Below, one piece after another: positions 25,850 to 37,923 of a DNA stretch of 43,500 nucleotides. The notes beneath the pieces are model-generated. The model was not told where the DNA came from. It saw only the letters and a list, made by a program, of their open reading frames with translations, and searched no databases. The position numbers and the translations under genes were made by a program. Each line of letters opens with the position of its first letter. Position 1 is the first letter of the stretch. The stretch is from Glandiceps talaboti (taxonomy: Eukaryota; Hemichordata; Enteropneusta; Spengelidae), in contig NC_135563.1 in the NCBI RefSeq assembly GCF_964340395.1, forward strand, positions 24,026,809-24,070,308, in the 5' to 3' direction.

Positions 25850-26110
25850 TTCCACAGCGTCGAAAATCACTGAAATGTTTTGCGGCAATGGTAGAACACG
25901 CTCGCCAGCGTCGCAAAACAACTAGACATTTTACACGAACGGTAAAACGCGCCTCCTAAAGTCGTAAAACGCTATGCCCTTTGCGATGACGATAAAACAC
26001 GCTCCCCAGTCCAGGAAAACTTACTTTGGCTCACGAGAACAGATATACTTGACGATGAATCAGAGGCACTGTGGAGGACAATAGAACACGTGATACTTCA
26101 TTTGATCCCC
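25850..26110. repeat. CpG-rich degenerate ~55-bp repeat
   Basis: Motifs GGTAGAACACGCTCGCCAGC, GGTAAAACGCGCCTCCTAAA and GATAAAACACGCTCCCCAGT recur at about 25890, 25943 and 25992, with GTCGNAAAAC after the first two, and ACAATAGAACACG at 26078. Unusually many CpGs. It surrounds the gene B exon at 26025-26068. Confidence 0.6.
26025..26068 (-). CDS. Gene B, coding exon (Ser-rich)
   Basis: Strong minus-strand sites: the acceptor tctattgtcctccacag and the donor gtaagttttcc after GAGCCAAA. The 44 bases are open only with one leading and one trailing base, encoding ASDSSSSISVLVSQ. This phase matches both the exon upstream (ends GG, giving Gly) and the terminal exon (begins CT, giving Thr). Caution: it lies at the end of a degenerate CpG-rich repeat (25850-26015) whose ATAGAACACG motif also recurs just beyond the acceptor, so the splice sites could come from repeat sequence. 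Confidence 0.45.
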
Positions 26111-26759
26111 CGATGCCCTAGTAACGATTGATATTTTAACCCCCCTATACTGCAACAAAGTCAAGACTACAGCGGTAAATCATGCATCGAATTTGTCTTT
26201 AAGCTACTTTGTCTTAATATTACTGTATATTTTACATTTGATATGTTTTACACGGTTTACTTGTATCCATTTCTCTTTCTAACCTCATTATAACTGACAA
26301 ATATTCAATTGAAGGATGTGGCAATATCGTAACTCATAGCTCATTCTGTCAAACATTTTCGGATACATTACCCGGACGCCTCTTAAAATTTGATCATAAA
26401 TTTCGATCATAAATTCTTAAAATTAGACATGGAAGGTTAATATGTGATTCATTGGTATTTCGATCGATAAGTGTCTACTTCTAATACTTCTAACTAGGTC
26501 AACGTCAGACACTAGTAGCCCAGCGATGCAACTACTAGCCGAGTAACTATAAACATGAAGAAAGCAGAGAAACGGTGATTTGCTGTAGCAATTTGCTGTG
26601 GTCACAGCAAAAATTAAAAAGAAAGTGGCGGAGAGAATTCCAGAAAACTCGAAAAAGAATACGAGTTTCGGGTCAACTATGGCAAGCCGAGTAGGCTATA
26701 GCCAAAAGAACATTTTGAATTTGCATTATTTTTATTTTCTGAATTTTTTATTAGTTGTA

Positions 26760-26960
26760 CGATTTCATTTTATGTCCATTTAAAAAAAAATAGTTGTAGG
26801 ATTTTTAAATATTTCTGCCTTTTTAAATATATTTCTTCACTTTTAAAATATATTTTTGTCTTGTAAACACATTTCTGATTTTTAAAAAAATTTCTTCAGG
26901 ATTTAAAAAAAAAATTCTTTTAAGATGTTTCTAATATTTTCTTCAAGGATTATTTTATTA
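26760..26960 (+). repeat. A/T-rich degenerate repeat
   Basis: About six degenerate units of (G/C)TTTTTAAATATATTTCTT separated by 20-28 bases. Confidence 0.5.
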
Positions 26961-27524
26961 TTTTGCTTCCGGCTTTGGACCACTCAATTTCCATAGCAGG
27001 GGTGTGGAGTAGCTTGATATGACCGACTTCTGGTAGGCCAAATGTGTATATTTGTGATCGGTCACACAAAACAAGAACCTGCTTACAAATAAAAACAAAT
27101 TACAAACAAATGTTCAAACACTTTGGACCTCGTCGCTTTCACTTGACATCCAGCCATTAACCTGGATGTTTCAAGCGAAACTGAAGATCCATTTGTTTAG
27201 CAAATCACTCAGCGCTATTGTGCTCTAGAATATTAATTTGACATGTTATAAATTTGATTGATTGAGATAATGTACCGTATGTGTATATTGTAAACTGGTT
27301 TTTATAGCAGAAACTTAGACCTCGATTTCAGACTGTCACTTTAATTTTTTGTATTTTTCATGCCAAGATAACGACAGGTCAGTGTATCCCACAAGTACAA
27401 CGCAACTTGCAACCCAAAACTGCGCCAGCTCAAATGCAAATGACAACATGATTAGGTTATCGTTAATTGTATCGCCGCAAACGGTCATGCAAAGATTGAG
27501 TAATGATTCAAAGGCTAGATTATT

Positions 27525-27848
27525 AGTTATTGCAAGAAATTAGACACCAATATTGATATAATTGGTTGTTGCAAGGTATTTGACACCCAATGTTGATATT
27601 ATTGGTTGTTGCAAGGAATTTGGCAACTTTATTGATACAATTGGTTGTTGCAAGGAACTTTGGCAACTATGTTGATATCAGTGATTGTTGCAAGGAACTT
27701 TGACAACTGTGTTGATATTATGGGTTGTTGCAAGGAACTTTGACACCCAATATTGATATTAATGGCTGTTTCAAGGAACTTTGACAACTATGTTGATATT
27801 ATTGGTTGTTGCAAGGAACACCGACAACTATATTGATAGCAGTGATTG
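27525..27848 (+). repeat. ~41-bp minisatellite, 8 units
   Basis: Unit: GGTTGTTGCAAGGAACTTTG, ACAACTATGTTGATATTATT. Eight imperfect copies; ACAACT and ACACCCAA variants alternate irregularly. In a gene B intron. Confidence 0.9.
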
Positions 27849-28095
27849 AGTCCTATCTATCATCATATTTTCCACAAAGCATCATCCAAGATGGCGAGTT
27901 TGCAAGCTCGGTAATAGTAAATGTTATATACAATAATCAATGTTTATGTTCAAATTTGTAAAAAAATTAAATGAAATAAGAAATTATACAGTAGCTGAAT
28001 AAATGATATGGTAAAGGAAGACAGAAAATAACAAGTTATTAGTCTCGTCTCCCTCGTCTTCTAAGATAGACAAGCAGTCACCAGAGATGACTCAC

Positions 28096-28155
28096 CCCTC
28101 GCAATGGATGTTTACAGAGAATTGCCACCAGTCGATGATAGTGTGATGTATAAGA
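28096..28155 (-). CDS. Gene B, coding exon (Trp pair)
   Basis: Minus-strand acceptor cgctatatttcatacag, 60 bases, donor gtgagtc after GCGAGGG. In the phase required by its neighbours (one leading, two trailing) it encodes LIHHTIIDWWQFSVNIHCE. Two adjacent Trp codons, two His and a Cys are unusual for random AT-rich DNA. Phase 0 is also open, so frame choice rests on the chain of exons. The junction upstream gives Tyr (TA+T) and downstream Gly (GG+T). It could be part of a beta-sandwich-like domain, but I name no family. Confidence 0.5.
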
Positions 28156-28234
28156 CTGTATGAAATATAGCGCCAATGGCGTTGTTGCACAACTGTATAA
28201 TTGATTGAATATTTGAATACATTTTTTAATGTTT

Positions 28235-28780
28235 ATTTATTTGTCTATTAATCCCTGTTATTATATCTCCAATATAAGTGATCATTTGGCTGTTGCTATG
28301 GGTGTGGTCTTGTTGCTAGGCAAATTTACATACATTCTTTGAATGTTTATTCAATTGTCTCTTGATACATATCGTTATCTTTGCAATATACCTGATCACT
28401 TGCTGTTGCTATGGGCATTGTCATGTTGCTAGGCACATTAAATTTATATACATTTCTTGAATGTCTATTCAATTGTCTATTAATCCCTGTTGTTATCTTT
28501 GCGACATTCGTGATCATTTGGCTGTTGCTATGGGCGTGGTCTTGTCGCTAGGACATTTGCATACATTTTTTGAATGTTCACTTGTCTAAAAATCCCTGTT
28601 ATCTTTGTGAAATACACCACCATTTGACTGTGCTATGGGCGTGATCATGATTGCTAAGGATATTTGCATACATCTTTGAATGTTTACTCACTTGCCTACC
28701 TGATGATGTTGTTATTTGACCAAAATACACTGCCAATTTGGTTGTTGCTATGGGCGTGGTCATTGTTGCTAGGGCCAAAA
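28235..28780 (+). repeat. ~115-bp repeat, 5 units, with RFX-like half sites
   Basis: Each unit contains TACATTTTTTGAATGTTTA, TTGTCTATTAATCCCTGTT, GTGATCATTTGGCTGTTGC and TATGGGCGTGGTCTTGTTGC followed by TAGG. Five decayed copies. GTTGCTATGG matches half of an RFX X-box, and a second GTTGCTAGG follows 10-12 bases later in most units. Confidence 0.8.
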
Positions 28781-29060
28781 TGTTTTACAGACAATCTGCA
28801 AAATATCTCAAGAAGTTTTAATCTCATTGACAAAGTACTTTCTGAGATCTAGGTTTTTGACCAAAATTCACATTTTTATGCCTAATTTGTATATCATTCC
28901 TGAGATCATTATATGCTTGATATTCCTTCATCTATACACCCCCAGATGCATCCCCATCAAATTTCAGTCCACTCTGCTCAGTAGATTTGGAATTTATAGA
29001 CTTTTGACCAAAAGGACACATTTTAGACCCAAAACGCGCATCTCTGTAGCATGAATGAAC
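28781..29060 (+). repeat. Probable interspersed repeat with internal duplication
   Basis: TTTTTGACCAAAATTCACAT (28854) and TTTTGACCAAAAGGACACAT (28996) begin two related halves, each followed by TTTTA(T/G)(G/A)CC. It directly follows the 115-bp array. Confidence 0.4.
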
Positions 29061-29393
29061 CTGTTTTAATGTCTATGATTTAATTCAGCTGGCGGGGGGG
29101 GGGGGAGCTCAAGTTGATAATATGCATCCCTAATGGTCAAAGTGCCTTCACTACAAATTATATATTGGATATATGGTGGGGGTTTACTTTTTTTTAGTAT
29201 TGCTGTAGCTATATGAATGGGAAAATACGAGTCAGCACTTAATAACACCATTGACAGACAGCCTGTAATCCTGTGTAATCCATGTAATCATGCTTCATGT
29301 TATCTTTGGCAAGGTACGATACACTTCAAGTTGGTGAGGGGTAGAATGCATGACTGGGTGATTCAAGAGATGTAGGCAATTCACCTGGCTTAC

Positions 29394-29437
29394 TAGAGCA
29401 CTTGTGATTTATGAGCTGGCTGGACCTGTTCCTTAAA
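29394..29437 (-). CDS. Gene B, coding exon
   Basis: An excellent minus-strand acceptor (tactgttttctggcag) leads into 44 bases ending GTGCTCTA with the donor gtaagcc. Phase 0 start, 14 codons (FKEQVQPAHKSQVL) and two trailing bases, which join the next exon as Tyr. A second donor nearby (GCCAG then gtgaat) would put TAG in frame, so the gtaagc site is preferred. The joined peptide across this and the next exon, QVLYLIHHTIIDWW, reads smoothly. Confidence 0.5.
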
Positions 29438-29594
29438 CTGCCAGAAAACAGTACAGTAAGATTGGTGCTGTAATTCTCTAGTAGGGTCTTGTTCTTTTAT
29501 TGGTCACTTGGGTTTCCAGTAATGCATTTTGCCTCCTCTGTAGAACGTATGGATATTTGCACACCTGTGTGTCTCATGTATTTTTTAATTCCTT

Positions 29595-29740
29595 TTTATT
29601 CTTTACTTTTGTCCCTCGGACAGGACGTAAAATAGAGGTCCCGTGTATCGGAGTGCAATACCCAATGCACGTTAAAGTACAATCTACACCTTTCGTAAAG
29701 TGTAGGGTGAAAACCTGTTGTTGTGTTTTTTAAACCAGTT
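29595..29740 (+). mobile_element. SINE remnant resembling the Deu-domain core
   Basis: The plus strand reads GTCCCTCGGACAGGACGT, then AAATAGAGGTCCCGTGTAT, GCACGTTAAAG, and CTTTCGTAAAGTGTAGGG. This order (CGGA, GGACGTTAAA, GGTCCCGTGT, CACGTTAAAG, TTCGTAAAG-GTAGGG) is what I recall for the central domain of the widespread deuterostome SINE superfamily (AmnSINE1, lancelet, hemichordate and sea urchin relatives). A tRNA or 5S-derived head cannot be seen clearly upstream, so the copy looks partial. It lies in a gene B intron, 160 bases upstream of an exon. Confidence 0.6.
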
Positions 29741-30436
29741 TATGTCCATTTTTCTGTAATTGTTCTTAAATTCCTTGCCGTCTAACAATTTTTGTTATTC
29801 TGAGCAGCAGCGAACCAATTTGTTTGGCCAATTAGGAGATCTCTTTGTCATTTATTCCTGAAGTGGCTATTGTTCGCAATTGCACTACATATACAAAAAA
29901 AACTCAAAATAATACTGAAATATCTCAATTGTTAGCTCGTCATGGATATTTGGAGTTATTTTCACCATGATAAAAAAAGATTATCTACATTATATCAGAT
30001 ATGTTTGTATATGATCATACTCTGCAGTGTTCAAAATCGTATCTTACTGGGATGAGGTTTCATATGTAACGTGCGAAGACAGTAGTAGGAAACTATGACA
30101 GTTTACAGTATGAGATTGTGAGATACTGATTGCACTTGACAGATTGGTTATCAAAGACGGTGTCAGTCAATACTATTATTTTTTGCCTCTAGGATCGTAT
30201 AGTTATGGAACATAATGACCTGATGAGTTATCACTAAAATATAAACAAACAACTGTTCTGACAATGAAATTTACAATGTACTAGTAAGTGCCACTTTTAA
30301 GTCATTCGTATTATTAATAGCTAAAAATGACATTGTCAAGTTTGGAAATGGAATATCGATTTCCCCAGTTGTAAATATACTTACACACAAACTATATATA
30401 TAAATGGGACATGATAATGATTAATTGCTTCTCTAG

Positions 30437-30621
30437 TGTGTGTACAATGAAACATAATAAACTACGCCACCAGGTAAGAAGTAATATCTAGATATCCAGT
30501 CATGCATTTGACACGCTGCACTTCAATTTCATAATTTATCTTCAACATTCAGATTCCACCGCGACTTCTGGTTCATCTGTTATTACTTCGAATTTGTGAA
30601 AGAACCAAGTTTGTGTATTGA
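30437..30621 (+). CDS. Possible tiny two-exon plus-strand ORF
   Basis: Acceptor ttaattgcttctctag, a 37-base exon to 30473 ending CGCCACCAG with donor gtaagaag, a 79-base intron, then acceptor tatcttcaacattcag and an exon from 30553. An ATG at 30447 reads MKHNKLRHQ, then IPPRLLVHLLLLRICERTK and on to a TGA at 30619. Splice sites are excellent, but the product is only 31 residues and unrecognised. Phase is also open at the left edge, so it might be the end of a longer plus-strand gene. Confidence 0.2.
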
Positions 30622-30984
30622 CCCAGGAAAATTGAGCCGTTCGTACACTTGTCACGCGATTAGGAAGATAACATTTGTCGCAACCCATTCTTGAACGTTG
30701 TCAAAATTCCCATCATAATTGTTTGTGCTGTTACTGAAATATCTTGTTAGTGATTATAATTGTATTTTTTTTTTTCCAGTTCAGTTATGAATGAAAGTAA
30801 CATCAGTTCAAAACTAATTACTTCTGAAGCCGACTGCATGCTAATGTGTTTTCTCTTTTCACAAGGCTCACTTCCCATATTGCACTTAAACTCGGCTCTT
30901 TTGATGAAGGGAATCATGGAGATCATATAGATAATGTTCTAAGATTTGGATATAGGCCAACCGAAGTACATATTGAGACCTTAC

Positions 30985-31055
30985 TGAGTTTTGATCCATC
31001 CATCCATCCATCCCTCCTCCTCTCCCCTCGATTGATTGATTGATATTGATTCTTT
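30985..31055 (+). repeat. TCCA and GATT tetranucleotide runs
   Basis: (TCCA)5 near 30993 and (GATT)4 near 31030 separated by CT-rich sequence. Confidence 0.85.
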
Positions 31056-31275
31056 TCTTATGGGTTTCCCCAAAATGAAAGTACTCTCTACCTAGATTGA
31101 ATCCTATAAGTTTATTTAACAAGGGAACATCATCGATCGTGATGCAAGTTTTAGTTATGATTTTCTCTATCTGTCTCATCTCATCCCCCGTTTTCCATCA
31201 CGGAAATTTAAAGTTAATGGGGCGCCCCCTGCTGTTCAGAATCAGAAGAACGCTTAGCGTGTAATATTCGCAACT

Positions 31276-31400
31276 GAAATTAATAATAATAATAGTAATA
31301 ATAATAATAATAATAATAATGTTATTTATTTCAAATGCTAAGGCCTTAGCCCATCGCACAAAACATTTTACACAGTAGACAAGAAAAAGAACAAGGAAAT
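31276..31400 (-). mobile_element. Second LINE 3' tail, (ATT)n
   Basis: On the minus strand the sequence GCGATGGGCTAAGGCC leads to TTTGAAATAAATAAC and an (ATT)n run at 31280-31319. This matches the order of elements in the LINE tail at 41570-41640 (GATGGG, a GGCC block, AAATAA, ATT repeats), so I infer a related LINE end in the same orientation. No reverse-transcriptase coding sequence can be read upstream; the copy is probably truncated within its 3' UTR or very decayed. Confidence 0.55.
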
Positions 31401-32379
31401 GAATATCATTCTACCAATAATTTACAGAAAAACTCATTTAAATGAAAATTATTTATTCTTGCGAGCAATACTTGCAACTGAAATGAAGCCGTGTGAGTTT
31501 CATAGTACACATACACTATCCATGTAACAAATACTCCCTTTGGAACAGGGAGGGAAAATATAGCATGCCTAATACTTGATTGACCACAATATAACACCAA
31601 TATATACCAAGAGTGACAACAAGTATCAAAGTTCTCCGAGAGGTAACGTGTTTTAGTATCTGATATAACTGACTCTAATCTACTAAAAGGCCTTCTACAT
31701 TTTATTTTCAGAAATGTTTTCACCGTGGGATGGGGAGGGAAACACCCCTCTAAACCTTCCCCTACACTAGTCATCATAATGATGTTGTCTCTCCCCAAAA
31801 GTCAAGATTGAAAGGAAAAGCCCTGGTAAGAACTCAAAGTAAAATTTGTCCATGCGAAGCCCGCGTCTCATTGTAAAGAAATGTCGTATGAATTCAGATT
31901 GTTAAATTGTACACCTTCAGTGTGTGCGGGGAGGGCGTCGTACAACTGAACATTTCAAAAATCTCTCGTATATCAGGATTGTATCATTCAATAAAAGTAT
32001 ATTAATTACTACATTACCATATACTAAGTATAGTGAGGGAGTGGGTCCAATGATTTTGCAGAAACTCATTTTTTATCTTTCGGATATTTTCTTTTAAGTT
32101 TCTTTGTTTTTCATTTGTCATCAATTTATTTATTTATTTTTATTCATTCTTGGAGAGGTTTTGTTAAAACAATTTTTTGAATGAATATCTGACAAAGTAT
32201 GATTGATTAGTCGCTGTAATGGATATATCTCATTTTTGACAAGAATAGATATGTCACGTACGATTCTAACTAACTTGTAATGACATGTTTAAACATTATT
32301 CATGGAGAATAGTTCACAGCACACATCACAATCGTTTCAACGAGAGAGAAATGATAATAAATAAGGAGATGTATACAGC
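31401..32379. other. Gene B intron DNA, no gene seen
   Basis: A 130-codon minus-strand frame (31406-31798) lies just upstream of the LINE tail; its peptide shows no retrotransposon or other motif. G13 run at 32380-32392. Confidence 0.35.
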
Positions 32380-32426
32380 GGGGGGGGGGGGGCACATTGT
32401 TTCGGTCGATGGTCTTGTAGGTATGT

Positions 32427-34175
<1,749 letters not shown>

Positions 34176-34231
34176 GAGTCGCGAATTACGATGGCATGTA
34201 CTTGTATACGCATAGCAACGAAGCATCATTT
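34176..34231 (-). CDS. Gene B, possible upstream exon
   Basis: Minus-strand acceptor gaagattgttctcag and donor gtgagttt after CGCGACTC bracket 56 bases. Two leading bases and 18 codons give MMLRCYAYTSTCHRNSRL, ending in phase 0 as the exon at 29394-29437 requires. The other two frames contain stops. A possible first exon further upstream on this strand has an ATG following an in-frame TGA and ends with donor gtatgt near 34495; it would give MCVFSS in matching phase. Together this would make a small complete protein of roughly 105 residues, but the 4.7-kb intron leaves room for missed exons. Confidence 0.3.
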
Positions 34232-34489
34232 CTGAGAACAATCTTCGATCAATACTTTTCCCATCAACCGCATTGGGGAAATTGATTGCCTTCATGTAGC
34301 TATTCAATGTAATAGTACAGTGGCTGTCTACTTATATTCAGTCATTTTCACCACTTCCTTGCTAAGAATCAATAAAATCAAATTGCAGTGTGCCTCTCAT
34401 AGATTTTATGTCTTATTTGCTTTTGAAAGACATAGAAGTCATTCATGTTTCGTAAGCGCGTGACGTAGATCCCATTTGCTTCAGTCAAT

Positions 34490-34800
34490 ACATACCAGAG
34501 CTAAAGACGCACATCCCATTTCAAAGTTATCGTGCTTCCCACGTGACTACTTTTGCTATGCAATTCTAATCGATTGGTTTGATTACCTGAACTTACATGA
34601 ACTTGATCGGAAATGGAAATCGTTTCTGAATTTCGATGAACTTTTAGAGTTCACATGACACTTTAAATTGGACTGTAAAGTAAAGAGATGTAGTCGTTAT
34701 GGAGATAGCGATTTAATTTAACTTGGAGGCAGCAGATAGCAATTTAACCGGAGGCAGAATCGTTCGTTGGTGTTTTATTTTGAAGATAGTTTAATGTTGG
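34490..34800. promoter_or_regulatory. Possible 5' region of gene B
   Basis: If the gene B chain starts near 34.5 kb on the minus strand, its upstream DNA is here. CpGs are more frequent than in the left half of the window, and a CRE-like gcgcgtgacgtag lies just downstream near 34455. No TATA box or initiator can be assigned. Weak inference. Confidence 0.15.
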
Positions 34801-34811
34801 AGTTTAATGCT

Positions 34812-35097
34812 CGCCACCTAGAAAACTGAAAAATCTAGTCAGAGTTACCGCGACCAAGAAAAACTGAAGAAACTAGTCAGAGTTACCGCCACTTAGAAAA
34901 CTGAAGAAACTAGTCAGAGTTACCACCACCTAGAAAGCTGAAGCAACTAGTCAGAGTTACCGCCACTTAGAAAACTGAAAAAGACTAGTCAGAGTTACCA
35001 CCACCTAGAAAGCTGAAGCAACTAGTCAGAGTTACTACCACTTAGAAAACTGAAAAAGACTAGTCAGTTACCGCCACTTAGAAAACTGAAGAAACTT
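34812..35097 (+). repeat. ~37-bp minisatellite, 8 units, alternating types
   Basis: Unit: ACCGCCACTTAGAAAACTGA, AGAAACTAGTCAGAGTT. In the middle, CCACCTAGAAAGCTGAAGCA units alternate with CCACTTAGAAAACTGAAAAA units, suggesting duplication of a two-unit block. Confidence 0.9.
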
Positions 35098-36107
35098 GGC
35101 AAATATGACAATTGTCAGAGTTACTACGACCAAATTTTCATTTATTCACAAGTTATGAAACAATATTTAGCCAGTTACATAACTTCATACATTTCCCCCG
35201 AAAATGATTTTTGAACAATATTTCTCGTCTCTAACGTTTTAGCGCAAATTAATTTCGTTCCAGGTTAAGATCATTGTAAATTCATAGAAACCGACCGTCA
35301 TGTTGTTATTTCCAAGTTATTTGCACTCGTAACTTTAAAGATAACAAGGTTTCATCATGTACGCCTGCATTTCTTGTATTTTGTACCACAAGGATTATCA
35401 TTTGAGAAATATGACGTAGTGTTACTTGTGGCAATATGAAAAGAAGTCCTTCGAGATGATAACCACAATTGATAAAGATCAACAGACCAGTTTTTAACAA
35501 CGGTCGTTTCATCAAATACGAAATTAAAACCAATTGGTTGTTCAATTTGCTTATAAATATTTCATAATTCGTGTTCATCGGATATAGCCGACGGTATACA
35601 TCTCCCGGCTCAACTTAAAAGACCACACATAGAATGAGAATCAAACATAGTTGGCCATATAAAATGAGGTCTACTCGTGACTTTGATTTCCCTCTAGTAT
35701 AAACTTTTGCTGTATCAAAGCGACGAAGTAAAAGCGCCATGCAGGTGCACCATCTTTGCGGATAAACAGTTTGAATTTGCTCTTCAACATGAAAGTGTCC
35801 GTGCTTTTACTTCGAACTTTGTTATCAAACATGGAAGTGTACGTGACCAATTTATAAAACCCATTGAGTGTTCACAGCAGTAGTTTGTAATACGACGAGG
35901 GAATTAAGTTTGTACTCTGTTAAAAACATGTTTACAACTTTCAAAGGAGATGCTGGTCTCATAAATCCACGTGTCCACGGTCATATTACATAGGCAAATC
36001 ACATTTTAATTCAAACTTCTGAATAGGACCTGGAGCTACATGGCTTGATATTAGACCTTCAGTAAAAACTCGCCTTGGTTTGACAATGAAAGAAATACCT
36101 AATTTAT
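35098..36107. other. No gene seen; one inverted repeat
   Basis: CGAAGTAAAAGC at 35724-35735 is inverted at 35803-35814, with weaker pairing outward (ATCAAAG and CTTTGTTAT). Otherwise unique DNA with a 90-codon hydrophobic minus-strand frame that I do not trust. Confidence 0.45.
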
Positions 36108-36350
36108 GATTAAAAGCATCTTAATTATCAATGGTTAATTCTACGTTACCATGCGACAGCTTTTAAGAGACCATTACCGTTAAACTATACCACGTTCATT
36201 TTAACTTCTTAGTATTTGAATGAGCACAGGGTTAGCCAAAATCTAGGTCACCTTTATGGCAAATCGAGGACAGTTCTCCAAACTCTAGAACATATCTACA
36301 AACGTTGACTATACAATTTAAAATCATTGATAATTAAGATGCTTTTAATC
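36108..36350. mobile_element. 243-bp element with 26-bp perfect terminal inverted repeats
   Basis: Positions 36108-36133 and 36325-36350 are exact reverse complements over 26 bases (starting GATTAAAAGCATCTTAATTA). The inner 191 bases have no frame of note. Size and perfect ends fit a MITE. No clear target-site duplication is visible outside the arms. Confidence 0.6.
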
Positions 36351-36778
36351 GATTACCTGCTAGTTTTACCATATATAGGATTTGTCCATAATACATATTA
36401 TGTATTTTTAGATATCAATATCAATAAACTCCTTTTTACGGTTTGAAATAAACATGAAACTGACATTTTATGTTATGCTATTCATTGACTCGTCAGTTTT
36501 ATTTATGATAGGAGGCCTTTCCCAAGCAAAGCATTGTGTAAATACTGTTTAAACACAGTTCCTGGCAGACTGAAATATCTCTAGCTGAATTTGTACACTA
36601 TAATAAAGTGTTTTATTCTGAGTACAATGGCCACCGGCCTAAGGTATGTAAATATATTTTTTCAGAACTGTATGGAGATCTGTAATGAAACGATTCCATC
36701 ATCAAGTTTTAACGTAATTGGGAAGTGAAAAAAACACACACTTTGCTAAATTATTCTGTGCATGAGCATGATTACGTC

Positions 36779-37225
36779 TCATATCGAACAAAATTTAAAT
36801 TGCGAAGGCGACTGGAAGAAAAATTGTGGGATATGCAATTCTCTCAGTTGCAAATATGTTAAAATGAAATTCATCTCAAACCAATTTATATTATTCAAAA
36901 AATACACCATTTCATATTGAGTTTGTTGTCCAGTAGCTAGTGCTAAACATGTACACGTCTTTTGGAGGCCAACATTTTGTAGCCTATTTATGACACATCC
37001 CTTTTTTTCAAGGGAAAGTAAAGTATAGGATGGCGTTACTTTTTGCTCCATAAACTGACGTAGTGTGCCTAATTCAAAAAGCTTGCACAGTAATTCAAAT
37101 TCACAAACTGCGTAATACAATGCGAGATAACAATGCGAGATTTCGTACATTATCGTGCGGCTTTCAATTGAGATACTGTAGAAGAATAGTAAACCACTGT
37201 CGGCATGTAAGCGATTGTCATACAA
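36779..37225 (-). CDS. Unrecognised 148-codon ORF
   Basis: The longest open frame outside the LINE and simple repeats. It encodes a Leu/Tyr/Cys/Phe-rich peptide with no recognisable domain, signal sequence or repeat. It could be chance, an exon with flanks I cannot define, or decayed transposon coding sequence. It overlaps no other feature. Low confidence that it is translated. Confidence 0.15.
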   Translation of the reverse strand: MYDNRLHADSGLLFFYSISIESRTIMYEISHCYLALYYAVCEFELLCKLFELGTLRQFMEQKVTPSYTLLSLEKKGCVINRLQNVGLQKTCTCLALATGQQTQYEMVYFLNNINWFEMNFILTYLQLRELHIPQFFFQSPSQFKFCSI

Positions 37226-37923
37226 TGTCTCATACCAATATTAATTGAATAAACGTGTTATCGTTCACATGTTAACCAGTAGCGAAGGAATCCTTCGCTG
37301 ATTAATAGTACTATTTTTCATTCTTCTAATAAATCCGAGTACTTACACAACGTCTGGGAGATACCACAGCGTATAAATTATCCATTCAACTGAAAAAACA
37401 GAATGATCACATGGGGGTTTGTTTAATCGAATTTAAACTGCTTTTCGATTGAAAATAAATGTCATGAAAGTGATTTATGGTGTTGTATTACACAGATGTA
37501 TACATGTCGTACAGAGCTCCACTTTGGGACTCCAATCTAAGTACGGAAGTAAACAGGAGAAATATCGTTGATTAAATCGTATGTACGTGTCCATAATTGG
37601 GGATGTATTAGAATTGTCCCTTGAGAAGTTCGACCTCTCTCTTGGGCTGTACTTATCCAGTCATATCCGTCTTGTCTCGTACGCCATATAAACCCTTAAT
37701 CAATGACTGCTCCATCGACGATTTCCGGACGACCTAACATGCATATTCATCCTCTTTAGAACGTCGCTGCTTTACTTGGGTTTCTTGGTCAGAAATATCT
37801 CTCAGTTAAAATACCCTAGCCGTGGTTTGTATTTTGTAATGATAATAAACAATACAATGGATTTAAACAAAATATTTAACGATATGACAGAACCGAAGTA
37901 AAAGACCAGATGTTTGTATCTAT
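37226..37923. other. Unique DNA, small hairpin
   Basis: A perfect hairpin AGCGAAGGAATCCTTCGCT at 37282-37300. No gene supported. Confidence 0.4.

Noticed and set aside
27888-27915. CCAAGATGGCGAGTTTGC as a plus-strand first exon with a YY1-type start
   Set aside because: The motif is good and a gtaata donor follows, but no downstream partner exon is evident and it lies inside the gene B intron.
29500-29733. 77-codon plus-strand frame as a protein
   Set aside because: It runs through the SINE core; the peptide is a translation of repeat DNA.
30871-30938. Minus-strand exon reading NIIYMISMIPFIKRAEFKCN with acceptor and gtgagc donor
   Set aside because: Good sites and an open frame, but it ends with one trailing base, which would put a stop at the start of the next gene B exon. 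An alternative reading in phase would need a very short exon with a weak acceptor.
31406-31798. 130-codon minus-strand frame as LINE coding sequence
   Set aside because: It lies where LINE coding should be relative to the (ATT)n tail, but no reverse-transcriptase or knuckle motif can be read in it.
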